Source of the DNA: Chryseobacterium piscicola
GTDB lineage: Bacteria; Bacteroidota; Bacteroidia; Flavobacteriales; Weeksellaceae
Reading direction: 5' to 3'
Length of the DNA: 64,000 nucleotides
Assembly (NCBI RefSeq): GCF_900156685.1
Contig: NZ_FTOJ01000004.1
Location: forward strand, 247,217-311,216
Made by a program: the position numbers and the translations under genes
Notes under the pieces: generated by a model
What the model saw: the letters and a program-made list of their open reading frames with translations, nothing else
Database searches by the model: none
Told to the model about the DNA's origin: nothing
Shown: in pieces, positions 51,816-59,158 of the stretch
Numbering within the stretch: position 1 is the first letter of the stretch
Layout of the letters: each line of letters opens with the position of its first letter

Positions 51816-52367
51816 ATGAGTTATTGTTCAGCCATAGAAAATATGCAGCCCGAAAGCAGAAAAGAGCTGCACAAAAACTACCATGATAATCATTACGGTT
51901 TTCCGATTCATGATGATAATGAATTGTTTGGAAGATTAATCATGGAAATCAATCAGGCAGGTTTGAGCTGGGAAACGATCTTGAAAAAAGAAGAAGGTTT
52001 CAGAAAAGCGTATGATAATTTTGATATTCAAAAAGTTGCCAATTACACCGTGGATGACCGTGAGAGATTGCTCAACGATCCCGGAATCATCAGAAATAAA
52101 CTGAAAGTAAACGCCGCTATAGAAAATGCCAAAACCATTATCGAACTTCAAAAAGAATTCGGATCATTTGAAAAATGGCTAGAACATCATCATCCAAAAG
52201 ATTTACAGGAATGGATGAAGATCTTCAAAAAAACATTCAAATTCACAGGTGGAGAAATCGTGAATGAATTTCTAATGAGCATCGGGTTTCTGAAAGGTGC
52301 TCATGCAGAAGATTGTGTGGTGAATGAAGAGATTTTGAACTGTGATCCTATGTGGAGTAGAGATTAA
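51816..52367 (+). CDS. tag: DNA-3-methyladenine glycosylase I
   Basis: Tag removes 3-methyladenine from alkylated DNA. The 183-residue product has the family core: YHDNHYGFPIHDDNELFGRLIMEINQAGLSWETILKKEEGFRKAYDNFD (read across residues 22-70), DPGIIRNKLKVNAAIENA, and the zinc-snap residues Cys4, His23, and a late His and Cys in GAHAEDCVV. Length fits the bacterial enzyme (187 in E. coli). The second half differs from E. coli Tag in details, including FTGGEIVNEFLMSIG in place of the usual YSFMQAIG. A terminator follows. Confidence 0.9.
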   Translation: MSYCSAIENMQPESRKELHKNYHDNHYGFPIHDDNELFGRLIMEINQAGLSWETILKKEEGFRKAYDNFDIQKVANYTVDDRERLLNDPGIIRNKLKVNAAIENAKTIIELQKEFGSFEKWLEHHHPKDLQEWMKIFKKTFKFTGGEIVNEFLMSIGFLKGAHAEDCVVNEEILNCDPMWSRD

Positions 52368-52369
52368 AA

Positions 52370-52403
52370 AAATCGCACAAAATTTCTATTTGTGCGATTT
52401 TAT
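52370..52403 (+). terminator. Rho-independent terminator of tag
   Basis: AAATCGCACAAA and TTTGTGCGATTT form a perfect 12-base stem with a seven-base loop, followed by further T residues. It starts three bases past the tag stop. Confidence 0.9.
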
Positions 52404-52434
52404 TGGTAAGATGCTTTTTTGAAATTTTTAATCT

Positions 52435-52860
52435 TTATTTTCCAAAAATATCTTCACTTGTTAGTTTACTCATATCTCTTGTAAAAAGGTTGGCTTTGCC
52501 TCCAAAAGCATCAGAAACATATGCGATTTTTTGCGCCGTTTCTACACATTTTTCGCATTCAAAATTAATGTGAGTGTTGTCTGCCATATCTATCGATATA
52601 TGTTTTTTCTTTTCCGAATATGTTGTTACAATGATCTCATAAATTTTACTCCAATCAAGGATGGTTTGATTTTCTTTCGTGTAAACACGAATATTTTCTT
52701 TTGTGAATTCTAAAGTACCGCCATAAACACTGTCTGATCCGGTAACATTTTTTGCTTTTTTGGTGTTTTTATTGAGCCACTTTAATGTGTCTTTTACACT
52801 TTGGCCGTATGAAAAATTTACAGCAAGAGCTACAAATAACAAGATTAAGATTCTTTTCAT
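52435..52860 (-). CDS. Small secreted protein of unknown function
   Basis: The 141-residue protein has a clear signal peptide (MKRILILLFVALAVNFSYGQ, cut after Gly19). The mature part is Lys- and Thr-rich with short strands, and two Cys in FECEKCVETAQ that could form a disulphide or bind metal. I recognise no family. It is convergent with tag, and the next gene upstream on its strand starts about 0.8 kb away, so it is likely monocistronic. Confidence 0.7.
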   Translation of the reverse strand: MKRILILLFVALAVNFSYGQSVKDTLKWLNKNTKKAKNVTGSDSVYGGTLEFTKENIRVYTKENQTILDWSKIYEIIVTTYSEKKKHISIDMADNTHINFECEKCVETAQKIAYVSDAFGGKANLFTRDMSKLTSEDIFGK

Positions 52861-53268
52861 TTTGTTTAAATTTTAGGTTGTTTAGTTTTTATTTTAAAAT
52901 TAAAATTAATATTTGTGTTTATCACAATCTATTTTCTACAAACATACTAAACCAAAAATTAAAAGTATTACTCATTTAGAGTGTATTATCAAGTTTTTTT
53001 TTGACCGCTTAAATAAATATACGGTAGCTAGCTTGTTTCATGTTAATTTTTTTTTTGGAATATCAGCTATTTGTCACAATGTATAATTTATAGTAAAGAG
53101 AAAAAAAGAATTTTAAATCTTGACCGCTTTTTACTTACACAAAAGCCTAAACTCAAAGAAGAAATACAAAATGTTTTCAATTATGGCAGATTATGGATCA
53201 TCAATTTTTTTATGTAAAAGAAGCTTGGCTAAACACTATTCAAATAATTACAAAATGAGCAGCGAGGT
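52861..53268. other. AT-rich intergenic region with a possible decayed gene
   Basis: This 408-base stretch holds no intact gene. On the plus strand, 53047-53258 can be read as one coding-like frame broken by a single T-run length change near 53205-53211. A ten-base direct repeat, TTGACCGCTT, occurs at 53001 and 53120. No promoter or terminator was convincing. Confidence 0.35.
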
Positions 53269-53637
53269 TTATTTCATTTTACTTTTCAGTCTCTCGATCA
53301 ACATTGTGACAATTCTTTTATTAAAGACTTTACTGTCAGACTGATAGACCTCTAATTCCTCCAAAGTAAACATCCCGATGGTCATTCCAATGAACGTGTT
53401 TTTCAGCACAGCATCTTTTTGCAGACTCTGTTCTATAAACGTTTGCTTTTTAAAAGGCGATAACGTAGTGAAATCTGCTTTTTGTCGCAATGCATAGTTG
53501 GTAAACAATGAAAGATAAAGGTCGTTCTGTAGCTTTAAAATAGGACGCAATGTTTCGTTTTGAAATATTTCTGCGGGAGTGGTTGTCTCTGAGTTGGGTA
53601 GGTTGAGAGATTCTCTGAGGTTTATTTTTGTGGTCAT
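53269..53637 (-). CDS. Small cytoplasmic protein of unknown function
   Basis: The 122-residue protein has no signal peptide or membrane helix. It looks all-helical: SETTTPAEIFQNETLRPILKLQNDLYLSLFTNYAL, then FIGMTIGMFTLEELEVYQSDSKVFNKRIVTMLIERLKSK. The composition and strong heptad-like spacing suggest a small helical bundle. I recognise no named family and no active-site motif. It lies alone on the minus strand, 64 bases downstream of the DUF4238 gene's stop. Confidence 0.65.
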   Translation of the reverse strand: MTTKINLRESLNLPNSETTTPAEIFQNETLRPILKLQNDLYLSLFTNYALRQKADFTTLSPFKKQTFIEQSLQKDAVLKNTFIGMTIGMFTLEELEVYQSDSKVFNKRIVTMLIERLKSKMK

Positions 53638-53700
53638 GGGATTTTATTAATTTAACGCTCAAGGATATTTATCATTTTTTATCTGTATTATAAGATAGTA

Positions 53701-54591
53701 TTATAAATTGACTACGTCAGTACTTTCAAAAAAATAAATATTTTCTAAAGCATTATTATAAACTTTTCGATTGAGATTTTCAATATCAATTTCATTAATG
53801 ATTGTTTCTTCTATTTCATTTTTATCACTTGATGATATAATCAAAGCTATTTTAGGATTTAAAGGATAGTAAAGCTCCATGTCTTTCACCGCACCATCTT
53901 CGTTTTTATCATTTTCTAAGAAATTAAAAATTGGATTATCAGAAGTTATAAAATTATAATCAGATTTACTGACTAAAAAATTTAATTTAATTTTTTTTCT
54001 AATGGAAAGTCCTATACCAATTTCAAAACCGTATATTATTTGAAAAATGAGCCAATACTTTTCTTTATAAAAGTTACTCTCCCTAATACCTTTTAATACA
54101 TTTTCTTTCATTTTTTTGGTTCTAACATATTGAAAACTAATAAAAAATAATGCATCACTATATTCAGCATCATTTTTTAATAATTCTATTATTTGCTGAA
54201 CGGAATTTGATCTAATCAATTTTTTACCTAACTCTTCAATATTAGTGAAAAAATCCTCAATCATATTAATTCTTTCCAATTCAGCAAAGTCTTGAACAGT
54301 TGATTCAAAGTGTTTTGATAAATTGGAATTTTTATAAATTGCAGAAATGATTTGAATTATTTGTGGTCGTGAATATTCGCTTGCGTGGTCATCTACTATT
54401 TGTAAAATCTCTAAAAAGTCTTGGTCCGAATAATTAGGAACTGTATAGAAATAATTTTCCAGCGAAGTATTTACAAGATTGACTTTTGTTTCTAAATTTT
54501 TCCTTAGTAAAATTGTATTTATATAATTATTTATTGACCAATTTTTTAAATATTCTTTCCAAACATAATGTTGCTTCTTCTTTTTTTGCAT
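53701..54591 (-). CDS. DUF4238-family protein
   Basis: The 296-residue protein begins MQKKKKQHYVWKEYLKNWSIN, which matches the DUF4238 opening (K-x-QHYVP-x-x-YLKNF), and later has SDNPIFNF and PLNPKIALIISSS, the two other conserved blocks of the family. No enzymatic role is established for DUF4238. The ATG at 54589-54591 is the start; a TTG three codons upstream is less likely. The gene is more AT-rich and Asn/Ile/Glu-rich than its neighbours and lies 33 bases downstream of the patatin gene, so it may be a recent acquisition or a partner of it; both are inference. Confidence 0.75.
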   Translation of the reverse strand: MQKKKKQHYVWKEYLKNWSINNYINTILLRKNLETKVNLVNTSLENYFYTVPNYSDQDFLEILQIVDDHASEYSRPQIIQIISAIYKNSNLSKHFESTVQDFAELERINMIEDFFTNIEELGKKLIRSNSVQQIIELLKNDAEYSDALFFISFQYVRTKKMKENVLKGIRESNFYKEKYWLIFQIIYGFEIGIGLSIRKKIKLNFLVSKSDYNFITSDNPIFNFLENDKNEDGAVKDMELYYPLNPKIALIISSSDKNEIEETIINEIDIENLNRKVYNNALENIYFFESTDVVNL

Positions 54592-54624
54592 TCTTATCAA
54601 TTTCTATAGTTATAAATAGACTAC

Positions 54625-56211
54625 TCACCCCACCGTCTTCGTATCCTCCTCCTTCAATATCTTTTTATCTTTCATGGCAACCATCATTCTTTCACACTTA
54701 TATTTTGCCCAGTCAAATTGATTAAGGAAATCTAGAGCGGAGACAAATCCGGCGTTGAAGAGCTGTTCTTTTTCTTCTCTTTTCATAAAGAAATTAAGCC
54801 AGCTGCTCGTTCCGCAGTTGACGGTTTTGATGCTGTAAAGATTGTAAAAAGAGTATTTTGTTAAAAAGGTTTTATCATTGAAACCTTTTAAAGTTCCTAA
54901 GATATTTCCGGCGTAGGATAGGGGAGTTTTCATTATTTGTTCACTCGTTTTTCCTTTTTCGCCTAAAATTTCTGAGTCGCTGGTCAGTTGTACACCAAAC
55001 AGAGGAAGTCTCGGATAAAAAATATCATTCATGTGAAAAAGATCAATCGGGAAATTGGAAAGTGTACCGCCATCAATAAAAATCCCGACAGGATAAATGT
55101 CTTCTTTTGTAGTATTCATCCAGAATTTCCAAGCATATTTTACGGAGTCATCGTCTTTGTTGATGAGCTTTTGCATCGGTTCAAAAAAGAAAGGAACAGA
55201 CATCGAAGCCCGCACAAACTCAGCAGGACTAATGTGTTTCAGTTCTTCTTCCGACCAATAGAGATTCGCCATCGTTGGTAATTCAACTTTTATTTTGGCG
55301 TTGATATCTGTGGTGATAACAATATATTCAGTTTTAAGCTGATAAAAAGGATTGTTCTTATAATAATCATTGTTTTCGGCACTTTCAAAAAATAGGCGGT
55401 ATCTTGTTTCGTCAATGTGTTCGAGATTGTTATTTTTAATTTCTTCAATACCTCTTAATGCATTTTGGTAAAATTCAGAATTGTTTCCGTATCGGTAATT
55501 GAGATTCATTTTGTCTTCTTTCTGAATAAATTTCTCATTGAGTTCGGCTACGGTTTTAATTCCGAATCCGTTCATCACATTGGTCATTTGATTAAGGAAA
55601 ACATTTCCGGGATTGAGTCCGCTGTTGCTTTTCCTGAAATCATTATAAAACTTTTTAAAAAAGAAAAACCCAATGATAATAGGAATTAACGGAACTAAAA
55701 ATAAAAGTTTTGCATTAAGAATTGTTTCGGATGAAATGATAAACGGCAGCGCAACAAGAATCAACATCACTACAGCAATAATAATCACATTGATTTTAAT
55801 GAAATTTTTATTGTTGAGCATCGCATGAATGGTCGTCCTCACATACGATTTACCATCCATGAAATCTGAAAAATCCCAGTTGAAAAGAATGTCTTTAATG
55901 ACTTCACCTTTTGCTTTTTCTTTGGTTTTGCAGGCTGCAATAAGCATAGTGTTGATGGCTCCTGCGCTCGTTCCTGCCACTTTCAGAAATCGGATTCCGA
56001 AGATTTCAAGTGCATACATATAGCCAACCAGTGCGCTTCCCCAAACGCCACCACCTTCCTGTACAAATTCGATATATTGATTGCCTTCTGCATCGAGAAT
56101 ATCAGAGAATTCTTTCTTGGAAATGTTTTCATGCAAAGCGTTAAGCTTTTCTTTTGATTCCTGAGAAAGAGTTTCGTCCTCAAGGATTTTTTGAAGGATT
56201 TCGGTTTTCAT
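54625..56211 (-). CDS. Patatin-like phospholipase with two inserted membrane helices
   Basis: The 528-residue protein has the patatin core: oxyanion loop GGGVWG (53-58), nucleophile elbow GTSAG with Ser82, and the catalytic Asp in DGG (380-382), as FIDGGTLSNFP. Between the nucleophile and the rest of the domain it carries two hydrophobic segments (about 139-159 and 168-185) that should anchor it in the inner membrane, with a loop of 100 or more residues after them. Patatins hydrolyse the acyl ester bonds of lipids. The target here is unknown. The DUF4238 gene follows after 33 bases on the same strand. Confidence 0.9.
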   Translation of the reverse strand: MKTEILQKILEDETLSQESKEKLNALHENISKKEFSDILDAEGNQYIEFVQEGGGVWGSALVGYMYALEIFGIRFLKVAGTSAGAINTMLIAACKTKEKAKGEVIKDILFNWDFSDFMDGKSYVRTTIHAMLNNKNFIKINVIIIAVVMLILVALPFIISSETILNAKLLFLVPLIPIIIGFFFFKKFYNDFRKSNSGLNPGNVFLNQMTNVMNGFGIKTVAELNEKFIQKEDKMNLNYRYGNNSEFYQNALRGIEEIKNNNLEHIDETRYRLFFESAENNDYYKNNPFYQLKTEYIVITTDINAKIKVELPTMANLYWSEEELKHISPAEFVRASMSVPFFFEPMQKLINKDDDSVKYAWKFWMNTTKEDIYPVGIFIDGGTLSNFPIDLFHMNDIFYPRLPLFGVQLTSDSEILGEKGKTSEQIMKTPLSYAGNILGTLKGFNDKTFLTKYSFYNLYSIKTVNCGTSSWLNFFMKREEKEQLFNAGFVSALDFLNQFDWAKYKCERMMVAMKDKKILKEEDTKTVG

Positions 56212-56394
56212 AATTTTGGTTTGGTGTTTTGTTTTTGATTTGCGTTAAATAAAATTTATATTTTTACCCTCGCTGATTCCGCTAATTTGGCAGATTAATT
56301 ATTGAAAAAATCTGCTTTATCTGCAAAACCTGTTTGATTTAATGTTTATATCTACTTACATATCTGTTGATTGATTAAACAACTAATAAAATTA

Positions 56395-57294
56395 TTACCA
56401 CTGCTTTCTCCTCGCATAAATAAACGTACAAATTACAATCACACACATCAAACCAATCGTATAAAAATACCCGTGTTTTGTATGCAGTTCCGGCATATTG
56501 TCGAAGTTCATTCCGTATAAACCGGCAATAAATGTGATTGGTAGAAAATAAACTGAATAAATAGCCAAAACTTTCATTACCTGATTGGCTTTTTGATCAG
56601 ACAATGCCAGAAACATCGAAATTAAGTTGGTAATCTGAATATTTAAATGATCAAAATCGGCAACCACATCTTTTTGTTTATCCTTTAAATCGACTACTTC
56701 AGAATCTTCCAAATCCAACAATTTAAACTTATCAATGGCGTCGTTTGAAATCGTTAAAACCCTAGAATTTAAACCAGATTTTCTTTTCAGTTTATACAAT
56801 CTTCTAATTTGCGTGGTATGATTGGTGTTTTTAAGAAAAATTTCGTTTTCTATATTATCCATTGTTTCAAAAAGACTGATGGCTTCATCATCAAAAGTTT
56901 TCATAATAACCAAAGAAATCATGAGCGCAATTTTCTGTGGTTTTGTATCATGTGTATTTGCGGTAAGTGCTTTTCTTGTTTCGGTAATACTTTTAGCCTT
57001 CATTCTGTGAACCGTAATGATGGTTTTTTCCAAAAGAAAAATTCCTATTTTGGTACTAATGTCGCTGATGGTGTTGAGGTTTTTACGTTCGAGCTCTGTA
57101 CTCTCTCGCAGGAGAAAAAATTTCACATTTCCGTCTTCCTCATATTTGGGTAAGTGATTGGGGTCTAATGTGTCTTCCAAAAGGAGATTATTGATTTTAT
57201 ATCTTTCATGAAGGTACTTCATATCTTCGTCCGTAGGGGCTTCTACGTCTATCCATTCGCATCCCGAATCATTGTAAATTGTAGTAATAGGCAT
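56395..57294 (-). CDS. corA: CorA-family divalent cation transporter
   Basis: CorA moves Mg2+ (or Co2+/Ni2+) across the inner membrane as a pentamer. The 299-residue protein is mostly a cytoplasmic helical funnel, then has two C-terminal helices: AIYSVYFLPITFIAGLYGMNF with the GMN signature and YTIGLMCVIVICTFIYARRKQW, ending in a basic tail. GMN is followed by FDNMPEL, the short periplasmic loop. The gene is divergent from the KAS III gene (76 bases between starts) and sits about 180 bases upstream of the patatin gene on the same strand. Confidence 0.93.
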   Translation of the reverse strand: MPITTIYNDSGCEWIDVEAPTDEDMKYLHERYKINNLLLEDTLDPNHLPKYEEDGNVKFFLLRESTELERKNLNTISDISTKIGIFLLEKTIITVHRMKAKSITETRKALTANTHDTKPQKIALMISLVIMKTFDDEAISLFETMDNIENEIFLKNTNHTTQIRRLYKLKRKSGLNSRVLTISNDAIDKFKLLDLEDSEVVDLKDKQKDVVADFDHLNIQITNLISMFLALSDQKANQVMKVLAIYSVYFLPITFIAGLYGMNFDNMPELHTKHGYFYTIGLMCVIVICTFIYARRKQW

Positions 57295-57370
57295 AAAGTA
57301 AAAATACTATAAATTTTAAAAAACGATGTGTAAAATAAAGTTTTATCTTTACCAAAATTAAACAAACTAT

Positions 57371-58393
57371 ATGATTAAAAGTACAATAAAAGGGATCGGA
57401 TTTCACGTTCCGGATCATGTTGTCACCAATGATGATTTAGCAAAATTAATGACCACTAATGATGAGTGGATTACAGAGCGAACAGGTATCAAAGAACGAA
57501 GACATAGACTCAACAGAAATGACGCCCAAGAAACCACAGCTTTTCTTGGTTTTAAAGCTTCTGAAAAAGCATTACAAAACGCTGGTTTAACCGCAAAAGA
57601 TATCGATTATATTGTTTTTGCAACTTTATCTCCGGATTATTATTTTCCTGGTTGCGGTGTTTTGCTTCAAGATATGTTGGGTTGCGATACCATCGGAGCT
57701 TTGGATGTGAGAAACCAGTGTTCGGGTTTTGTGTATGCGATGAGTGTTGCCAATGCTTTCATTAAATCTGGAACGTACAAAAATATTTTGGTTGTAGGAG
57801 CTGAGGTTCATTCTTTCGGACTAGATTTTTCGGATGAAGGAAGAGGAGTTTCTGTAATCTTCGGCGATGGAGCGGGAGCGATTGTACTTTCTGCAACTGA
57901 AGATGAAAATGCAGGTGATATTTTGGCGATGAATATGCATTCTGAAGGGAAATATGCCGATGAATTGTGCACGCAGTTTCCGGGATCAAAATACGGGTGG
58001 AGCGACAGGATGAGAAAAGAACCCGAAAATGTGACCAATAAAGAAGTATATCCTATTATGAACGGAAATTTTGTTTTCAAACACGCTGTTACAAGATTTC
58101 CAGAAACGATGCAGGAAGCTTTGGATAAAGCAGGCAAAACAATAGAAGATTTAGATATGTTTATTCCGCATCAAGCAAATCTTAGAATTGCTCAGTTTGT
58201 ACAACAGAAATTTGGTTTACCGGATGAAAAAATTCACAATAACATCCAAAAATACGGAAATACAACCGCAGCTTCTATTCCTATTGCGTTGAGTGAAGCA
58301 ATAGAATTAGGCAAAATAAAAAGAGGAGATTTGGTGCTTCTTTCTGCTTTTGGAAGCGGGTTTACTTGGGGTAGCGTTTTGTTTCAATATTAA
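57371..58393 (+). CDS. Beta-ketoacyl-ACP synthase III-family protein (FabH-like)
   Basis: The 340-residue protein is a thiolase-fold condensing enzyme with the KAS III triad Cys117 (DVRNQCSGF), His267 (FIPHQANLRIA) and Asn297 (KYGNTTAAS). FabH starts fatty acid synthesis with acetyl-CoA and malonyl-ACP. This protein shares the fold and active site but lacks an adjacent plsX, rpmF or fabD gene, so it could be a second KAS III for a branched or special product; that remains open. It is followed after 17 bases by a VOC-family gene and so is probably co-transcribed with it. Confidence 0.9.
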   Translation: MIKSTIKGIGFHVPDHVVTNDDLAKLMTTNDEWITERTGIKERRHRLNRNDAQETTAFLGFKASEKALQNAGLTAKDIDYIVFATLSPDYYFPGCGVLLQDMLGCDTIGALDVRNQCSGFVYAMSVANAFIKSGTYKNILVVGAEVHSFGLDFSDEGRGVSVIFGDGAGAIVLSATEDENAGDILAMNMHSEGKYADELCTQFPGSKYGWSDRMRKEPENVTNKEVYPIMNGNFVFKHAVTRFPETMQEALDKAGKTIEDLDMFIPHQANLRIAQFVQQKFGLPDEKIHNNIQKYGNTTAASIPIALSEAIELGKIKRGDLVLLSAFGSGFTWGSVLFQY

Positions 58394-58410
58394 ATTGATT
58401 ATAAAGAAAA

Positions 58411-58785
58411 ATGAAAAAAGTTACAGGCATCGGCGGAATATTTTTTAAAACTAAAGACAAGAATGCTGTAAATAATTGGTATAAGAAAAACTTAGGATTA
58501 GAAATAAGTCCTTACGGAGTTAGTTTTCAATGGAAAGACAAAGAATCTGGAAATACAGGAACAACCCAATGGACGCCCTTTGAAGACGATACAACGTATT
58601 TTGAGCCTTCACAAAAAGATTTTATGATCAATTACAGAGTAGAAAATATCGAATTATTAGTTGAACAACTCAAAAAAGAAAATGTAGAAATTCTCGATGA
58701 AATTCAAACCTATGATTATGGGAAATTTGTACATATTTTAGATTTAGAAAACAATAAAATACAATTGTGGGAACCAATAGACTGA
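58411..58785 (+). CDS. VOC-family (glyoxalase/bleomycin-resistance-like) protein
   Basis: The 124-residue protein has the vicinal-oxygen-chelate fold in one chain: N-terminal VTGIGGIFFKTKDKNAVNNWYKKNLGLEISPYG, and a C-terminal half ending VHILDLENNKIQLWEPID, with the conserved E-L-W pattern at the end. One Glu and one His of the usual metal site can be matched (Glu near EPID, His in FVHILD), but the N-terminal metal His is replaced by GIGGIF, so activity is uncertain. It follows the KAS III-like gene after 17 bases. Confidence 0.85.
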   Translation: MKKVTGIGGIFFKTKDKNAVNNWYKKNLGLEISPYGVSFQWKDKESGNTGTTQWTPFEDDTTYFEPSQKDFMINYRVENIELLVEQLKKENVEILDEIQTYDYGKFVHILDLENNKIQLWEPID

Positions 58786-58807
58786 AATCTTGATAGCAAA
58801 TAATAAC

Positions 58808-58846
58808 AAAATCTCTTTGAAGTAATTTTTAAAGAGATTTTTAATT
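58808..58846 (+). terminator. Rho-independent terminator after the VOC gene
   Basis: AAAATCTCTTT and AAAGAGATTTT form an 11-base stem with a 12-base loop, followed by T residues. It starts about 23 bases after the stop codon. Confidence 0.85.
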
Positions 58847-58850
58847 TTTA

Positions 58851-59010
58851 TTAAAAAGAAAAATTAAACTCGCTATCCTTATACTTCTTGCAGTAATTAA
58901 ATTTACGATTATTGGTGCATTCCAGCAAATCATACACCTCAAATCTTATTAAAACTGTATAATCAGAGTAGTTCTTTTTTAGAGTTTTCTGGAGTTAATC
59001 TTTTCATCAT
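58851..59010 (-). pseudogene. Possible broken small gene with a one-base homopolymer slip
   Basis: The minus strand has ATG at 59008-59010 with an upstream GAGGTAAAAATTTTA, then MMKRLTPENSKK, then a run of six A. Reading on in the same frame gives a stop after three codons. Removing one A of the run opens a frame of 52 residues ending YCKKYKDSEFNFSF and a stop at 58851-58853. Composition looks coding. It may be a decayed gene or a natural on/off switch; no family is recognised, and chance cannot be excluded. Confidence 0.35.
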
Positions 59011-59101
59011 TAAAATTTTTACCTCAGATAAATTTCAAAATTTTAGAAATCCATAAACCTCTTTTGCGAAAATTAAATATTTCAAAAATTCATTGTCTCA
59101 T

Positions 59102-59135
59102 TTTGAGGTAATGAATTTTTATTTTCTTAATTTTG
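59102..59135 (+). promoter_or_regulatory. Putative promoter of the GH3 gene
   Basis: TTTG (59102-59105) and TAATTTTG (59128-59135) match the two consensus boxes, but the spacer of 22 bases is longer than the usual 18-20. The ATG is 23 bases downstream. Confidence 0.45.
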
Positions 59136-59158
59136 TTACCAATTCAAACTAAAAGTTT

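Larger units (their letters stand above)
58786..59158. other. Intergenic region with a terminator, a possible broken small gene and a promoter
   Basis: After the terminator of the VOC gene, the minus strand holds a likely broken small reading frame (58851-59010). A promoter-like TAATTTTG element for the GH3 gene lies near 59128. No other feature was seen. Confidence 0.4.

Noticed and set aside
53120..53344. 74-codon plus-strand frame with a hydrophobic end (SSEVYFILLFSLSINIVTILLLK) as a small membrane protein
   Set aside because: Its C-terminal third is antisense to the end of the minus-strand 122-residue gene, and its first part uses a frame other than the coding-like one in this gap. It is most likely a shadow.
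54625..56211. CBASS-type defence system based on the patatin
   Set aside because: No cyclic-oligonucleotide synthase, Cap2/Cap3 or sensor gene lies nearby, and the patatin is larger and membrane-anchored, unlike CapV.
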